From NCBI GenBank assembly GCA_020722485.1, contig DYKS01000001.1:1-9232 (forward strand): a stretch of 9,232 nucleotides of DNA, written 5' to 3'. The position numbers were made by a program, and so were the translations under genes. The notes beneath the pieces were generated by a model. It saw only the letters and a list, made by a program, of their open reading frames with translations, did no database searches and had not been told where the DNA came from. The stretch comes from Candidatus Elulimicrobium sp. GTDB lineage: Bacteria; Patescibacteriota; Minisyncoccia; Moranbacterales; UBA9337. How positions within the stretch are numbered: the first letter of the stretch is position 1; the number at the start of each line of letters is the position of its first letter. Below, one piece after another: positions 1 to 5,840 of the stretch.

Positions 1-4
1 ATAT

Positions 5-122
5 TTTCCTCCGCTATCGCTACGGAAAATTCCGTAGTAACAATAAACATGCTCCAAAATTTTCTAAAATGACAATAATTTTTCTCCGCTAACGTTTTAA
101 AAAATTCTAAAATAAAAAATAA
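5..122. repeat. Degenerate palindromic intergenic repeat, about 2.5 units
   Basis: A unit at about 5-47 (TTTTCCTCCGCTATCG then a palindrome) recurs at about 79-122 (TTTTTCTCCGCTAACG and onward), with about 31 of 43 positions matching by eye and one gap. A shorter middle copy at about 50-78 shares the AAAATT core and the ACAATAA end. The first unit contains a near-perfect inverted repeat, CTACGGAA (20-27) and TTCCGTAG (30-37). In the third unit the G/C positions of that palindrome have mostly become A/T, so it looks decayed. No coding sequence is visible. It resembles the small palindromic elements (REP- or MITE-like) scattered between genes in many bacteria, but copies elsewhere in the genome cannot be seen from here. 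Confidence 0.5.
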
Positions 123-173
123 AATAGAGAGAAAAGTGTAAACAACGCTAGTAATTCTTACACGGCGCGATTA

Positions 174-202
174 TTGACAAGCGGTTTTTTTTGCTCTAAA
201 AT
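174..202 (+). promoter_or_regulatory. Promoter of groES, TTGACA-17-TAAAAT
   Basis: A perfect -35 hexamer TTGACA (174-179) is followed by exactly 17 nt and the -10 hexamer TAAAAT (197-202). This is a housekeeping sigma-70/SigA-type promoter pointing at groES, with transcription expected to start near 208-210. That gives a leader of about 85 nt containing a strong AU-rich hairpin. No CIRCE operator (TTAGCACTC-N9-GAGTGCTAA) is visible, so regulation of the HrcA type is not supported. Confidence 0.75.
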
Positions 203-230
203 ACCCTTTGAAAAATAAATTTTTAAAACT

Positions 231-270
231 TTTTCTATTTGTTTTTTTATTTTTAAAGACAAATAGAAAA
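231..270 (+). promoter_or_regulatory. AU-rich hairpin in the groES leader
   Basis: TTTTCTATTTGT (231-242) and ACAAATAGAAAA (259-270) form a perfect 12-bp inverted repeat. Inside it, 243-246 can pair with 255-258 (one G-U pair), giving up to 16 bp and an 8-nt loop. It lies in the predicted 5' untranslated region, ending 15 nt before the Shine-Dalgarno-like AGAAG of groES. No U-run follows it, so it does not look like an intrinsic terminator. It could act as an mRNA-stabilising 5' structure, a protein-binding site or a temperature-sensitive element. The function is inferred from its position only. Confidence 0.55.
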
Positions 271-285
271 TAATAATTTTATGTT

Positions 286-290
286 AGAAG
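286..290 (+). promoter_or_regulatory. Shine-Dalgarno-like AGAAG deciding the groES start
   Basis: AGAAG lies 5 nt upstream of the ATG at 296. The in-frame ATG at 281 has only AT-rich sequence before it. Together with the protein alignment this favours 296 as the start. Confidence 0.5.
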
Positions 291-295
291 AAAAA

Positions 296-559
296 ATGAT
301 TAAACCCTTGCGGGATTATGTTCTTCTGAAAGTTAAAAAAGAAGAAAAAGTCAAAACCGAATCGGGAATTTATTTGCCAGAAAATGCTGATAAAGAAGAA
401 TCTCAAATTGGAACAGTTATCGCTGTTGGGGATAATGAAAAAATTTCAGTAAAAAAAGGAGAAAAAGTTCTTTACGCCAAATATTCTGGCAATAAATTAG
501 AAATTGGCAATGAAGAATATCGTTTAGTTAAGAATGAAGATATATTGGCTATTATTTAG
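296..559 (+). CDS. groES: Co-chaperonin GroES (Hsp10), short roof loop
   Basis: Cytosolic co-chaperonin that caps the GroEL cage as a heptameric lid during ATP-driven protein folding. From the ATG at 296 the protein has 87 residues. It opens with MIKPLRDYVLLK, which matches the family N-terminus, whereas the upstream in-frame ATG at 281 would add five extra residues (MLEEK). The mobile loop that contacts GroEL is at about residues 16-35 (SGIYLPEN, with IYL in place of the usual IVL tripeptide). The C-terminal barrel ends with GEKVLYAKYSG and EDILAII, typical of GroES. Between VIAVG and VKKGE there are only six residues, against about fourteen in E. coli GroES, so the roof beta-hairpin is shortened. 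It has its own promoter and hairpin leader. groEL does not follow, because the next gene is convergent. Family assignment is secure. Confidence 0.95.
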   Translation: MIKPLRDYVLLKVKKEEKVKTESGIYLPENADKEESQIGTVIAVGDNEKISVKKGEKVLYAKYSGNKLEIGNEEYRLVKNEDILAII

Positions 560-606
560 TTTCTTTACTTTTTTCTGAATTTTTATGGAACGATGGTAAA
601 TTTTAT

Positions 607-642
607 GGAAAATAAAAAAACTTTTTTTACTTTTTATTTTTC
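607..642. terminator. Possible bidirectional terminator between convergent genes
   Basis: AAAATAAAAA (609-618) and TTTTTATTTT (631-640) are a perfect 10-bp inverted repeat with a 12-nt loop. It can be extended by a G-U and a G-C pair to 607/642. It sits between the end of groES and the end of the rhodanese gene and overlaps the latter's stop codon. With almost no G-C pairs it would be a weak terminator, but no better candidate exists in this convergent gap. Confidence 0.3.
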
Positions 643-1482
643 TGTCGCGAAATTTTGAATTTTCCACCGCTCCCAACCGCCATCCAAAATTTTTACTGCA
701 TAAAATCCTAAATCATATAAAATCGTTCCACCCGCGAATCCTTCTACAGTATTGTTTCCGTAAAGCAAAATTTCTTTGAAACGGGGGAGTTCTTTGCGTC
801 TCTCTTCTAATTGTTCTAAAGGAATATTGTTGGCAGTAGCAATTCTTTCAGAAGCAAAATCTTTTTGGGAACGAACGTCTAGAATGTAAATTTTTGATTC
901 TTCCGTTATCTTTTTTTGAAATTCTTCCGCTGAAATAAAATTGACTTTGGCGCGATCGGAAAAAGATTTCATATCTCCATAAGCAATAATATTTCCGCCA
1001 CTATTTTTCCATGCCGCAAATCCTCCGGCAAGTATCATAAATTTAATATCGTTTTTTTGTTTCTGCAAGACTTTTTTGGCCGCGATTTCTTCTTTGCTTT
1101 GATCTCCAATAATTACCGAAAGATTTTTCTCATCCGACAAAGAAATTATTTTTTTTAAATTTTCTTCGGAAAAGGGAAAAGGAAAATTAACAGAATCCAA
1201 AATATGTCCTTTTTGATAATTTTCTTTTGAACGAATATCCAGAATAAATATTTTTTCTTTATTTTCTATTTTCTCTTTTAAGAGGGTAGCAGAAATTTCT
1301 TCGGAAACAGGAATAATTTTTTGTTGTTCGGTAATCGTTTCAGGACTTTCTTTTTTTTGATAAACCGAACGCCAAAAAGTAAAAACGAAAACAGCTAAAA
1401 TTAAAATAGCGCCTAAAAATAAAGCGCTACCCTCTTTATTTTTATTTAAAAAATTATTTAAAAAATTATTTTTTGTTTTCAT
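634..1482 (-). CDS. Membrane-anchored tandem rhodanese-like protein, no catalytic Cys
   Basis: The protein has 282 residues. It has a lysine-rich N-terminus, one hydrophobic segment at about 18-37, a linker, and two rhodanese-like domains at about 61-166 and 182-276. Each domain shows the family signature: ILDIRS and ILDVRS near its start, and LAGGFAAW and LDGGWERW at its end. Active rhodaneses carry a cysteine at the start of the active-site loop (YCxxGxR type). Here the matching positions read VIIGDQS (Gly126) and LLYGNNT (Gly242), and the whole protein has no cysteine. Sulfurtransferase chemistry is therefore unlikely, and a binding or scaffolding role at the cell surface is an inference. 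The positive N-terminus suggests the domains face outward. It is the last gene of the priA-def-fmt-rhodanese run, 79 nt after fmt, with its own AGGA ribosome binding site. The start is supported by that site and by the membrane segment. Confidence 0.88.
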   Translation of the reverse strand: MKTKNNFLNNFLNKNKEGSALFLGAILILAVFVFTFWRSVYQKKESPETITEQQKIIPVSEEISATLLKEKIENKEKIFILDIRSKENYQKGHILDSVNFPFPFSEENLKKIISLSDEKNLSVIIGDQSKEEIAAKKVLQKQKNDIKFMILAGGFAAWKNSGGNIIAYGDMKSFSDRAKVNFISAEEFQKKITEESKIYILDVRSQKDFASERIATANNIPLEQLEERRKELPRFKEILLYGNNTVEGFAGGTILYDLGFYAVKILDGGWERWKIQNFATEK

Positions 1483-1489
1483 TTTTTGT

Positions 1490-1493
1490 TCCT
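1490..1493 (-). promoter_or_regulatory. Shine-Dalgarno AGGA of the rhodanese-like gene
   Basis: On the minus strand TTAGGA ends 7 nt before the ATG at 1482. It is the only clear Shine-Dalgarno sequence in the window. Its first base is also the last base of the hairpin at 1493-1520. Confidence 0.55.
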
Positions 1494-1520
1494 AACGCCA
1501 TAAATGGATATATGGCATTA
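1493..1520 (-). promoter_or_regulatory. Hairpin abutting the rhodanese ribosome binding site
   Basis: On the minus strand TAATGCCATA pairs with TATGGCGTTA around an 8-nt loop. That is ten pairs, one of which is G-U in the minus-strand RNA, while the plus-strand version would have a C-A mismatch. The structure therefore fits minus-strand RNA better. It lies between fmt and the rhodanese gene and runs directly into AGGA. No U-run follows in the minus direction, so it is more likely a processing or translational-control hairpin than a terminator for fmt. Confidence 0.45.
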
Positions 1521-1561
1521 ACAATTATTTTTTTAATTTTATAATTTTTGAATATAAAATA

Positions 1562-2518
1562 TTATTTTAAAATAGCGCCTAAAAAATTCGGATAACCATT
1601 AATAAAATTTTCAATATCGGTTTCTTTTTTTCCTTCCATTTGAACTCTTTTCAGGAAAATAATTCCTTTTGCTGTTTGAACTGCTATACCATTTTCAGTG
1701 CGAAAAACTTCTCCCGTGGCACGTTCTTTTGATTGCGAGTTGAACAAAAAAGACAACGCGGTTAATTTTATTCTTTTGATACCTTTATTTTCCCAAAAAG
1801 TAAACACTCCCGGCCAGGAAGAAAAAGCGCGAAAACGATTATAAATATTTTTAGCGCTTTCGTTCCAGAAAATTCGACCATCGTCTTTTTCTATAAGTTG
1901 ACAGAGAGTAGCTTGATTTTCGTCCTGTTTTTGAGGAATTATTTTCTTATTTATCCACAAAGGAATCGTTTCCGTTAGTAAATTGCCACCCAATTCGGAT
2001 AATTTCAAAGAAAGAGATTGATAATTGTCATCCAATTTTATTGCTAATTCTTTTTGAGTTAAAATTTTTCCTGTATCCACTTTTTCATCCATTAGAATAA
2101 TAGAAACTCCAGTAAGCGTGTCTCCGTTTAAAAGAGCATTCTGAATAGGGGAAGCGCCGCGATATTTTGGCAAAAGCGAAGCATGAACATTAAGACACCC
2201 AAAACCCGGTAATTCCAAAATTTCTTTGGGTAGTATTTTCCCATAATCCGCCACCACAATCAAATCAGGTTTTAAATTTACAATAATTTTCAGAGCTTGT
2301 TCGTCCCATTTTTCTGGCTGAAAAACGGGAATTTTAAAATTTTTCGCTGTTTTTTTAACCGGAACAATAGAGACTTCTTGTTTGCGTCCAGATTTTTTAT
2401 CCGCTTGAGTAAAAACGGCTATCACATTATATTTTTTTTCCAACAACTGTATTAAAATTTTTTCCGCCCAAGAAGAGGTTCCCATAAAAACTAATCGCAA
2501 TTTGATTATTTTTTTCAT
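1562..2518 (-). CDS. fmt: Methionyl-tRNA formyltransferase
   Basis: Formylates the amino group of Met on initiator tRNA using 10-formyltetrahydrofolate, in the cytosol. The 318-residue protein matches the usual length of about 310-315. The N-terminal formyltransferase domain (about 7-205) begins LRLVFMGT and contains FTQADKKSGR (36-45). Its catalytic signature is NVHASLLPKYRGASPIQ at 110-126, with Asn110 and His112, and the catalytic Asp148 lies in MDEKVDTG. The C-terminal OB-fold domain, which helps bind the tRNA, occupies about 210-318. The start at 2518 is set by the conserved first strand. No Shine-Dalgarno sequence precedes it, and the leader is all A/T. It lies 93 nt after def, the enzyme that later removes the formyl group, which is the common bacterial arrangement. 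Confidence 0.96.
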   Translation of the reverse strand: MKKIIKLRLVFMGTSSWAEKILIQLLEKKYNVIAVFTQADKKSGRKQEVSIVPVKKTAKNFKIPVFQPEKWDEQALKIIVNLKPDLIVVADYGKILPKEILELPGFGCLNVHASLLPKYRGASPIQNALLNGDTLTGVSIILMDEKVDTGKILTQKELAIKLDDNYQSLSLKLSELGGNLLTETIPLWINKKIIPQKQDENQATLCQLIEKDDGRIFWNESAKNIYNRFRAFSSWPGVFTFWENKGIKRIKLTALSFLFNSQSKERATGEVFRTENGIAVQTAKGIIFLKRVQMEGKKETDIENFINGYPNFLGAILK

Positions 2519-2611
2519 AATGTTTTTTATTTTAAAACTTTTTTAAAACTCGTTTAGAAAATTACTTTTTTGACGTGATATCTCATTTTAGTTAAAACAA
2601 AAACTTTGAAT

Positions 2612-3082
2612 TTATTGATGATCCAAAATTAAAATTCCATTAAGATGATCTAGCTCGTGTTGAATGGCGCGCGCCAAAAAACCACGCGCTTTCAGTTTGC
2701 TTTTTTCTCCTTTTTCATTCAAATAACGCACGGTTATCGTCTCATATCTTTCCACTGGCAGAATTTTATTCGGTATGCTTAAGCAACCTTCTACTTCTTT
2801 ATTTTTTTCTCGAGAACAAGCAGTAATTTTGGGATTGATGAATACATATGTTGCTTGACCATTCTCTTTGTCAACGACAAAAAGCTGTAAGCTTTTGCCT
2901 ATTTGAGGAGCAGCCAAACCGACGCCTTGATTTTGACGCATTGTTTCTATCATTAAAGGAATTAGCGTTTGAACTTCTTCTGCTAATGGATTTTTGATTT
3001 TTTTTGCTTTTTGTCTCAAAATCGGATCCGGATATTTGACAATAAGTAAAATATTTTTTGGATTTTTTTTTGAAATATTCAT
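2612..3082 (-). CDS. def: Peptide deformylase
   Basis: Metal-dependent hydrolase that removes the formyl group from nascent protein N-termini at the ribosome. From the ATG at 3082 it has 156 residues. All three family motifs are intact: GVGLAAPQIG (53-62), EGCLS (98-102, metal ligand Cys100) and QHELDH (141-146, ligands His142 and His146, catalytic Glu143). The family N-terminus corresponds to LLIVKYPDPILR at about 12-23. An upstream in-frame GTG at 3127 would add 15 residues and overlap the end of priA by 11 nt. That extension has no family counterpart, and neither start has a good ribosome binding site, so the start is uncertain but the gene is not. It is sandwiched between priA and fmt, its usual neighbours. 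Confidence 0.94.
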   Translation of the reverse strand: MNISKKNPKNILLIVKYPDPILRQKAKKIKNPLAEEVQTLIPLMIETMRQNQGVGLAAPQIGKSLQLFVVDKENGQATYVFINPKITACSREKNKEVEGCLSIPNKILPVERYETITVRYLNEKGEKSKLKARGFLARAIQHELDHLNGILILDHQ

Positions 3083-3116
3083 AAAATATGTTATGCGTGC
3101 TACACGTTTGGATTCA

Positions 3117-5129
3117 TCAAACAACACTTTCGGGGTCGTTGTCTATTATCCAACCAATGTTCAAACTACGCAAAATTTTTTTAATTTTAAAAGGAAGCCG
3201 ATAAGAATTTTTGATTTTTAAAACGATTTGTTTCTTATAAATTTCTCCCCGCCGAGAAATCAAAGGATAGTGGGGAGAAAAAATTTTTATATTTTTTCCT
3301 GATGAAGCGCGTAGCAGTTTATAAACCGCCGATGTTTCCTCATCTACTTTCATTTTATTTTTATTTTGAAAAACCAGTTTTATTAAGCGAGAAAAAGGCG
3401 GATAATCCAAATCTTTTCTTTCCTTCAATTCTTTTCGGTAAAATTTTTCAAAATTGTTTTTGACGGCGGTTTGGATGATGAAGTTTTCTGGATTGTAAGT
3501 TTGAATAACAACTACTTCAGCCGCTTTTTTATTTCGCCCAGTTGCCGCCTCCAATACTTTAATTATTAAGGAAAAAGCTCTTTCATCTCCTTGAAAATCA
3601 AGAGAATTTAACAACTCATCAGTGTCAATTATAGCCGTTAAAACAGGACTAGGCAAGTTCACTGGATTGGCAATCATTTGAGTGGAAACAATGACTTCCA
3701 TTTTTTTTTCAATGAAATCACGCCAAATCGCTTCATTTTTTTTAGAGAAAGAACGCGAGGATTGATAATCGACTCGTGATACGCGCGCCGTAGGAAAAAT
3801 TTTTTCCGCCTCTCTTTCCACTAATTGAGTGCCAATTCCCAAATTCTCAAATTGCCAGCCATGACAAACAGGGCAATGAGGAAAAGTTGACGTGGTGTAG
3901 TGACAGCGAGGACAAAAATATTCGCCTGTTTTTTGATAAAGCAAAGCGCGACCGCAATGAGGACATTTAAGCACCGTTTTACAAGAACGGCAAATAGAGA
4001 AGGCGCTCATTCCTTGCCGATTGGCTATAAGAATAATTTGCTTTTTATCATTTAGCGCGCGCTTCATTTCATTTTTCAATTCTTCCGTGAAAGGCGCGGA
4101 ATTTTTTTTCCATTTATTTTTTCTCTTATCCGCTATAATAACTCGCGGATTTTCCGTAAAAGAAAACGGCAAGCAAATTAATTGCCAATCTTTTTTTCTT
4201 TTTTTAAAATAAGATTCTACCCGCAAAATAGACGATCCTAAAATTAATTTCGCGTTGTAAATTTCCGCTAATTTTTCCGCTATTACGCGCGCGTCATAAC
4301 AAGGAACAATATTTTTTTGTTTGTAAGCCACATCTTCTTCGTTTTCCACAATAATCATTTTTAAATTAAAAAAAGACGCTGCTACCGCTTGGCGAGTGCC
4401 GATAATCAATTGAGATTTTCCCTCTTTAGCGCGTCGCCAATTTTGATAGAAAACTCCGTAAGATAATCCATTATGAAGAATGGAAATTTTTTCTTTTCCT
4501 AATATTTTTTCATACTTTTTAAGTTCTAGAGAAAAAGAAAAAAAATCAGGAACAAGTAATAAAATTTGCTCGGATTTTTTCGCGCGCGAGTAAGTTTCTA
4601 ATTTTTTTTTTATAAGTTCAAAATAAATTTTTTTCAAGCTATGGCTTGGTCCCAAAATTAAATTTTTTTCTTTTTTAGTTTTTTTTTCAGTTGTGATTAG
4701 ATTTATCGCGTTTTTTTCTTCTGGGGAAAAAACAGGACGCGGTAAATCAGCAAGATTCGCGGATGCTTCTTTTTCAAATGTTTTTTTTCTCCGAACCTCG
4801 ATCCGTTTAGGCAAAAACATTTTTAAAGTTATTCCCAAAGGAGTGAAATAACGATCGGAAATAAATTTAGCCAATTCTAATTGAAAAGAAGATAAAAAAT
4901 TTTCTTCTAAAATCGCCGTAATTTTTTTGAGTTTAAATTTTTCCGCGCGAGAAAAATTTGTTTTGCTTTCTAGCACAACTCCTTCTATTTTTCGACGAAA
5001 AAAAGGAATTTCCACCAGAGTTCCCGCCGGCAATAATCGCTCGCAGATATAATAAAAAAACTGCTCGCGAGAAAGCGGGATTCTAGTCAAAGGAATAACA
5101 CTAATTAAAAAACGATTTTTTTCTTCCAT
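3117..5129 (-). CDS. priA: PriA-like primosomal protein N', degenerate helicase motifs
   Basis: PriA recognises abandoned replication forks and starts reloading of the replicative helicase. In this 670-residue protein the N-terminal 3'-DNA-end-binding domain spans about 1-108. The zinc-binding region is complete, with Cys380, 383, 389, 392, 406, 409, 419 and 422. GIGTQ (431-435) and the C-terminal stretch from QTYNPENF to DYPPFSRL match the family well. The ATPase motifs do not. Walker A reads GPSHSLKK (160-167) instead of GxTGSGKT. The DEEH box reads ENEE (262-265), motif III reads GSSILR (298-303), motif V reads STQMIANP (482-489) and motif VI keeps only its last Gly-Arg (531-532). Only about 25 residues separate LPK (106-108) from FSPEEKNA, so the winged-helix domain appears to be missing. 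Helicase activity is therefore doubtful, as has been noted for actinobacterial PriA. It is first in the minus-strand cluster with its own promoter, and the ATG at 5129 is almost at the predicted transcript start. Confidence 0.93.
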   Translation of the reverse strand: MEEKNRFLISVIPLTRIPLSREQFFYYICERLLPAGTLVEIPFFRRKIEGVVLESKTNFSRAEKFKLKKITAILEENFLSSFQLELAKFISDRYFTPLGITLKMFLPKRIEVRRKKTFEKEASANLADLPRPVFSPEEKNAINLITTEKKTKKEKNLILGPSHSLKKIYFELIKKKLETYSRAKKSEQILLLVPDFFSFSLELKKYEKILGKEKISILHNGLSYGVFYQNWRRAKEGKSQLIIGTRQAVAASFFNLKMIIVENEEDVAYKQKNIVPCYDARVIAEKLAEIYNAKLILGSSILRVESYFKKRKKDWQLICLPFSFTENPRVIIADKRKNKWKKNSAPFTEELKNEMKRALNDKKQIILIANRQGMSAFSICRSCKTVLKCPHCGRALLYQKTGEYFCPRCHYTTSTFPHCPVCHGWQFENLGIGTQLVEREAEKIFPTARVSRVDYQSSRSFSKKNEAIWRDFIEKKMEVIVSTQMIANPVNLPSPVLTAIIDTDELLNSLDFQGDERAFSLIIKVLEAATGRNKKAAEVVVIQTYNPENFIIQTAVKNNFEKFYRKELKERKDLDYPPFSRLIKLVFQNKNKMKVDEETSAVYKLLRASSGKNIKIFSPHYPLISRRGEIYKKQIVLKIKNSYRLPFKIKKILRSLNIGWIIDNDPESVV

Positions 5130-5136
5130 ATCTTTT

Positions 5137-5165
5137 ATTTTATCAGCTGGTTGCTTTTAACGCAA
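5137..5165 (-). promoter_or_regulatory. Promoter of priA, leaderless geometry
   Basis: On the minus strand, TTGCGT (5165-5160) is followed by 17 nt and TAAAAT (5142-5137), with a TGA directly before it acting as an extended -10. Only seven nucleotides separate the -10 from the priA ATG, so transcription should start at or next to the initiation codon. Confidence 0.55.
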
Positions 5166-5178
5166 AAATAAACAGCGG

Positions 5179-5206
5179 TTGATTTAAGGCGACAAAATGC
5201 TAAAAT
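5179..5206 (+). promoter_or_regulatory. Promoter of thpR, extended -10, leaderless geometry
   Basis: TTGATT (5179-5184) is followed by 16 nt and TAAAAT (5201-5206), immediately preceded by TGC as an extended -10. Six nucleotides separate it from the thpR ATG at 5213, which predicts a leaderless or nearly leaderless transcript. The 16-nt string from 5197 to 5212 is repeated exactly at the gltX promoter (6672-6687). Confidence 0.6.
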
Positions 5207-5212
5207 AAAAAA

Positions 5213-5761
5213 ATGATTCGAAAAATATTTATCGGCATTGAATTGCCTTTTTATATCAAAAAAACATTAGAGCGCAAAATTGCCCGTTGGGAAGATTTAC
5301 CTGTTTTATGGACAGAAAAAGATAATTTGCATATTACGCTTTTATTTTTGGGTTTTGTCAATGAGGAAAATATTCTGGAAATTTGTCGTCAAACACAGGC
5401 GGTAGCGATGGAAACGACGCTTTTTGATATTGATTTTGACTTCATCATTGCTGAACCTATGCCGACGAAAAACAATAAGATTATTCAATTGGTTGGCCAG
5501 CCGAATGTTGATTTAAAACGGCTCCAAGAAAACTTGGAAAAAAGATTTTTCTCACGCGTCGAAAGAAAAAAAGAATTTCGTCCCCATATTACTTTGGGGA
5601 GAATAAAAAGAAAGAAATGGCTTGCTTTGAAAGAAATTCCTGTGATTAAAGAAAAAATGAAAATATCCGTTCCTGTGGAAAATATTGTTGTTTATGAATC
5701 CGTTTCTGAAAAAGGTAAAAGAAAATATTGGCCATTGAACTCAACGCCATTAAAGACATAA
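5213..5761 (+). CDS. thpR: RNA 2',3'-cyclic phosphodiesterase, 2'-5' RNA ligase family
   Basis: Two-histidine (2H) phosphoesterase. Family members hydrolyse 2',3'-cyclic phosphate ends of RNA to 2'-phosphates and were first described as ligases joining tRNA halves by 2'-5' bonds. The natural substrate is not known for most members. The 182 residues match the usual length, and both catalytic HxTx motifs are present, HITL at 40-43 (in LHITLLFLG) and HITL at 125-128 (in RPHITLGR). The opening RKIFIGIELP is typical of the family. There is no signal peptide, so it should be cytosolic. It is transcribed divergently from priA, with 83 nt between the two start codons, and is followed 79 nt later by the glycosyltransferase gene on the same strand. 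Confidence 0.93.
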   Translation: MIRKIFIGIELPFYIKKTLERKIARWEDLPVLWTEKDNLHITLLFLGFVNEENILEICRQTQAVAMETTLFDIDFDFIIAEPMPTKNNKIIQLVGQPNVDLKRLQENLEKRFFSRVERKKEFRPHITLGRIKRKKWLALKEIPVIKEKMKISVPVENIVVYESVSEKGKRKYWPLNSTPLKT

Positions 5762-5763
5762 TT

Positions 5764-5772
5764 TGTTAAAAT
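5764..5772 (+). promoter_or_regulatory. Possible extended -10 upstream of tagA
   Basis: TGT-TAAAAT just after the thpR stop has the same extended -10 form as the thpR and gltX promoters, but no recognisable -35 lies 16-18 nt upstream. It would give tagA a leader of about 60 nt. Read-through from thpR is equally possible. Confidence 0.25.
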
Positions 5773-5840
5773 TCCCAACAAAAAAAATCTTTAATTGCGA
5801 TAATAAATTTTTATATTAAATTATTTGGCAATATTAAAAG

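Noticed and set aside
174..280. CIRCE/HrcA operator at groES
   Set aside because: No TTAGCACTC or GAGTGCTAA half-site is present, and the inverted repeat found has an unrelated sequence and spacing.
281..295. Upstream in-frame ATG as the groES start
   Set aside because: It adds MLEEK with no family counterpart and has no ribosome site, while the ATG at 296 has AGAAG at good spacing and matches the GroES N-terminus.
1483..1561. Separate promoter for the rhodanese-like gene
   Set aside because: A TATAAA-like -10 exists on the minus strand near 1538-1543 but has no -35 at 16-18 nt. AT-rich background explains it.
2519..2611. Promoter for fmt between def and fmt
   Set aside because: TAAAAT strings occur on the minus strand but with neither a -35 nor a TGN extension. 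Co-transcription with def is simpler.
3083..3127. GTG at 3127 as the def start
   Set aside because: It gives a 15-residue extension with no match to deformylases and overlaps priA. It is kept only as an alternative.
2994..3221. Plus-strand ORF of 75 codons across the priA-def junction
   Set aside because: It lies entirely over two well-supported minus-strand genes, has a low-complexity Phe-rich product and no start signals.
3117..5129. Alternative genetic code (UGA as Gly), as in some Patescibacteria
   Set aside because: priA ends at TGA at the expected family end, and no gene contains an in-frame TGA that would need recoding.
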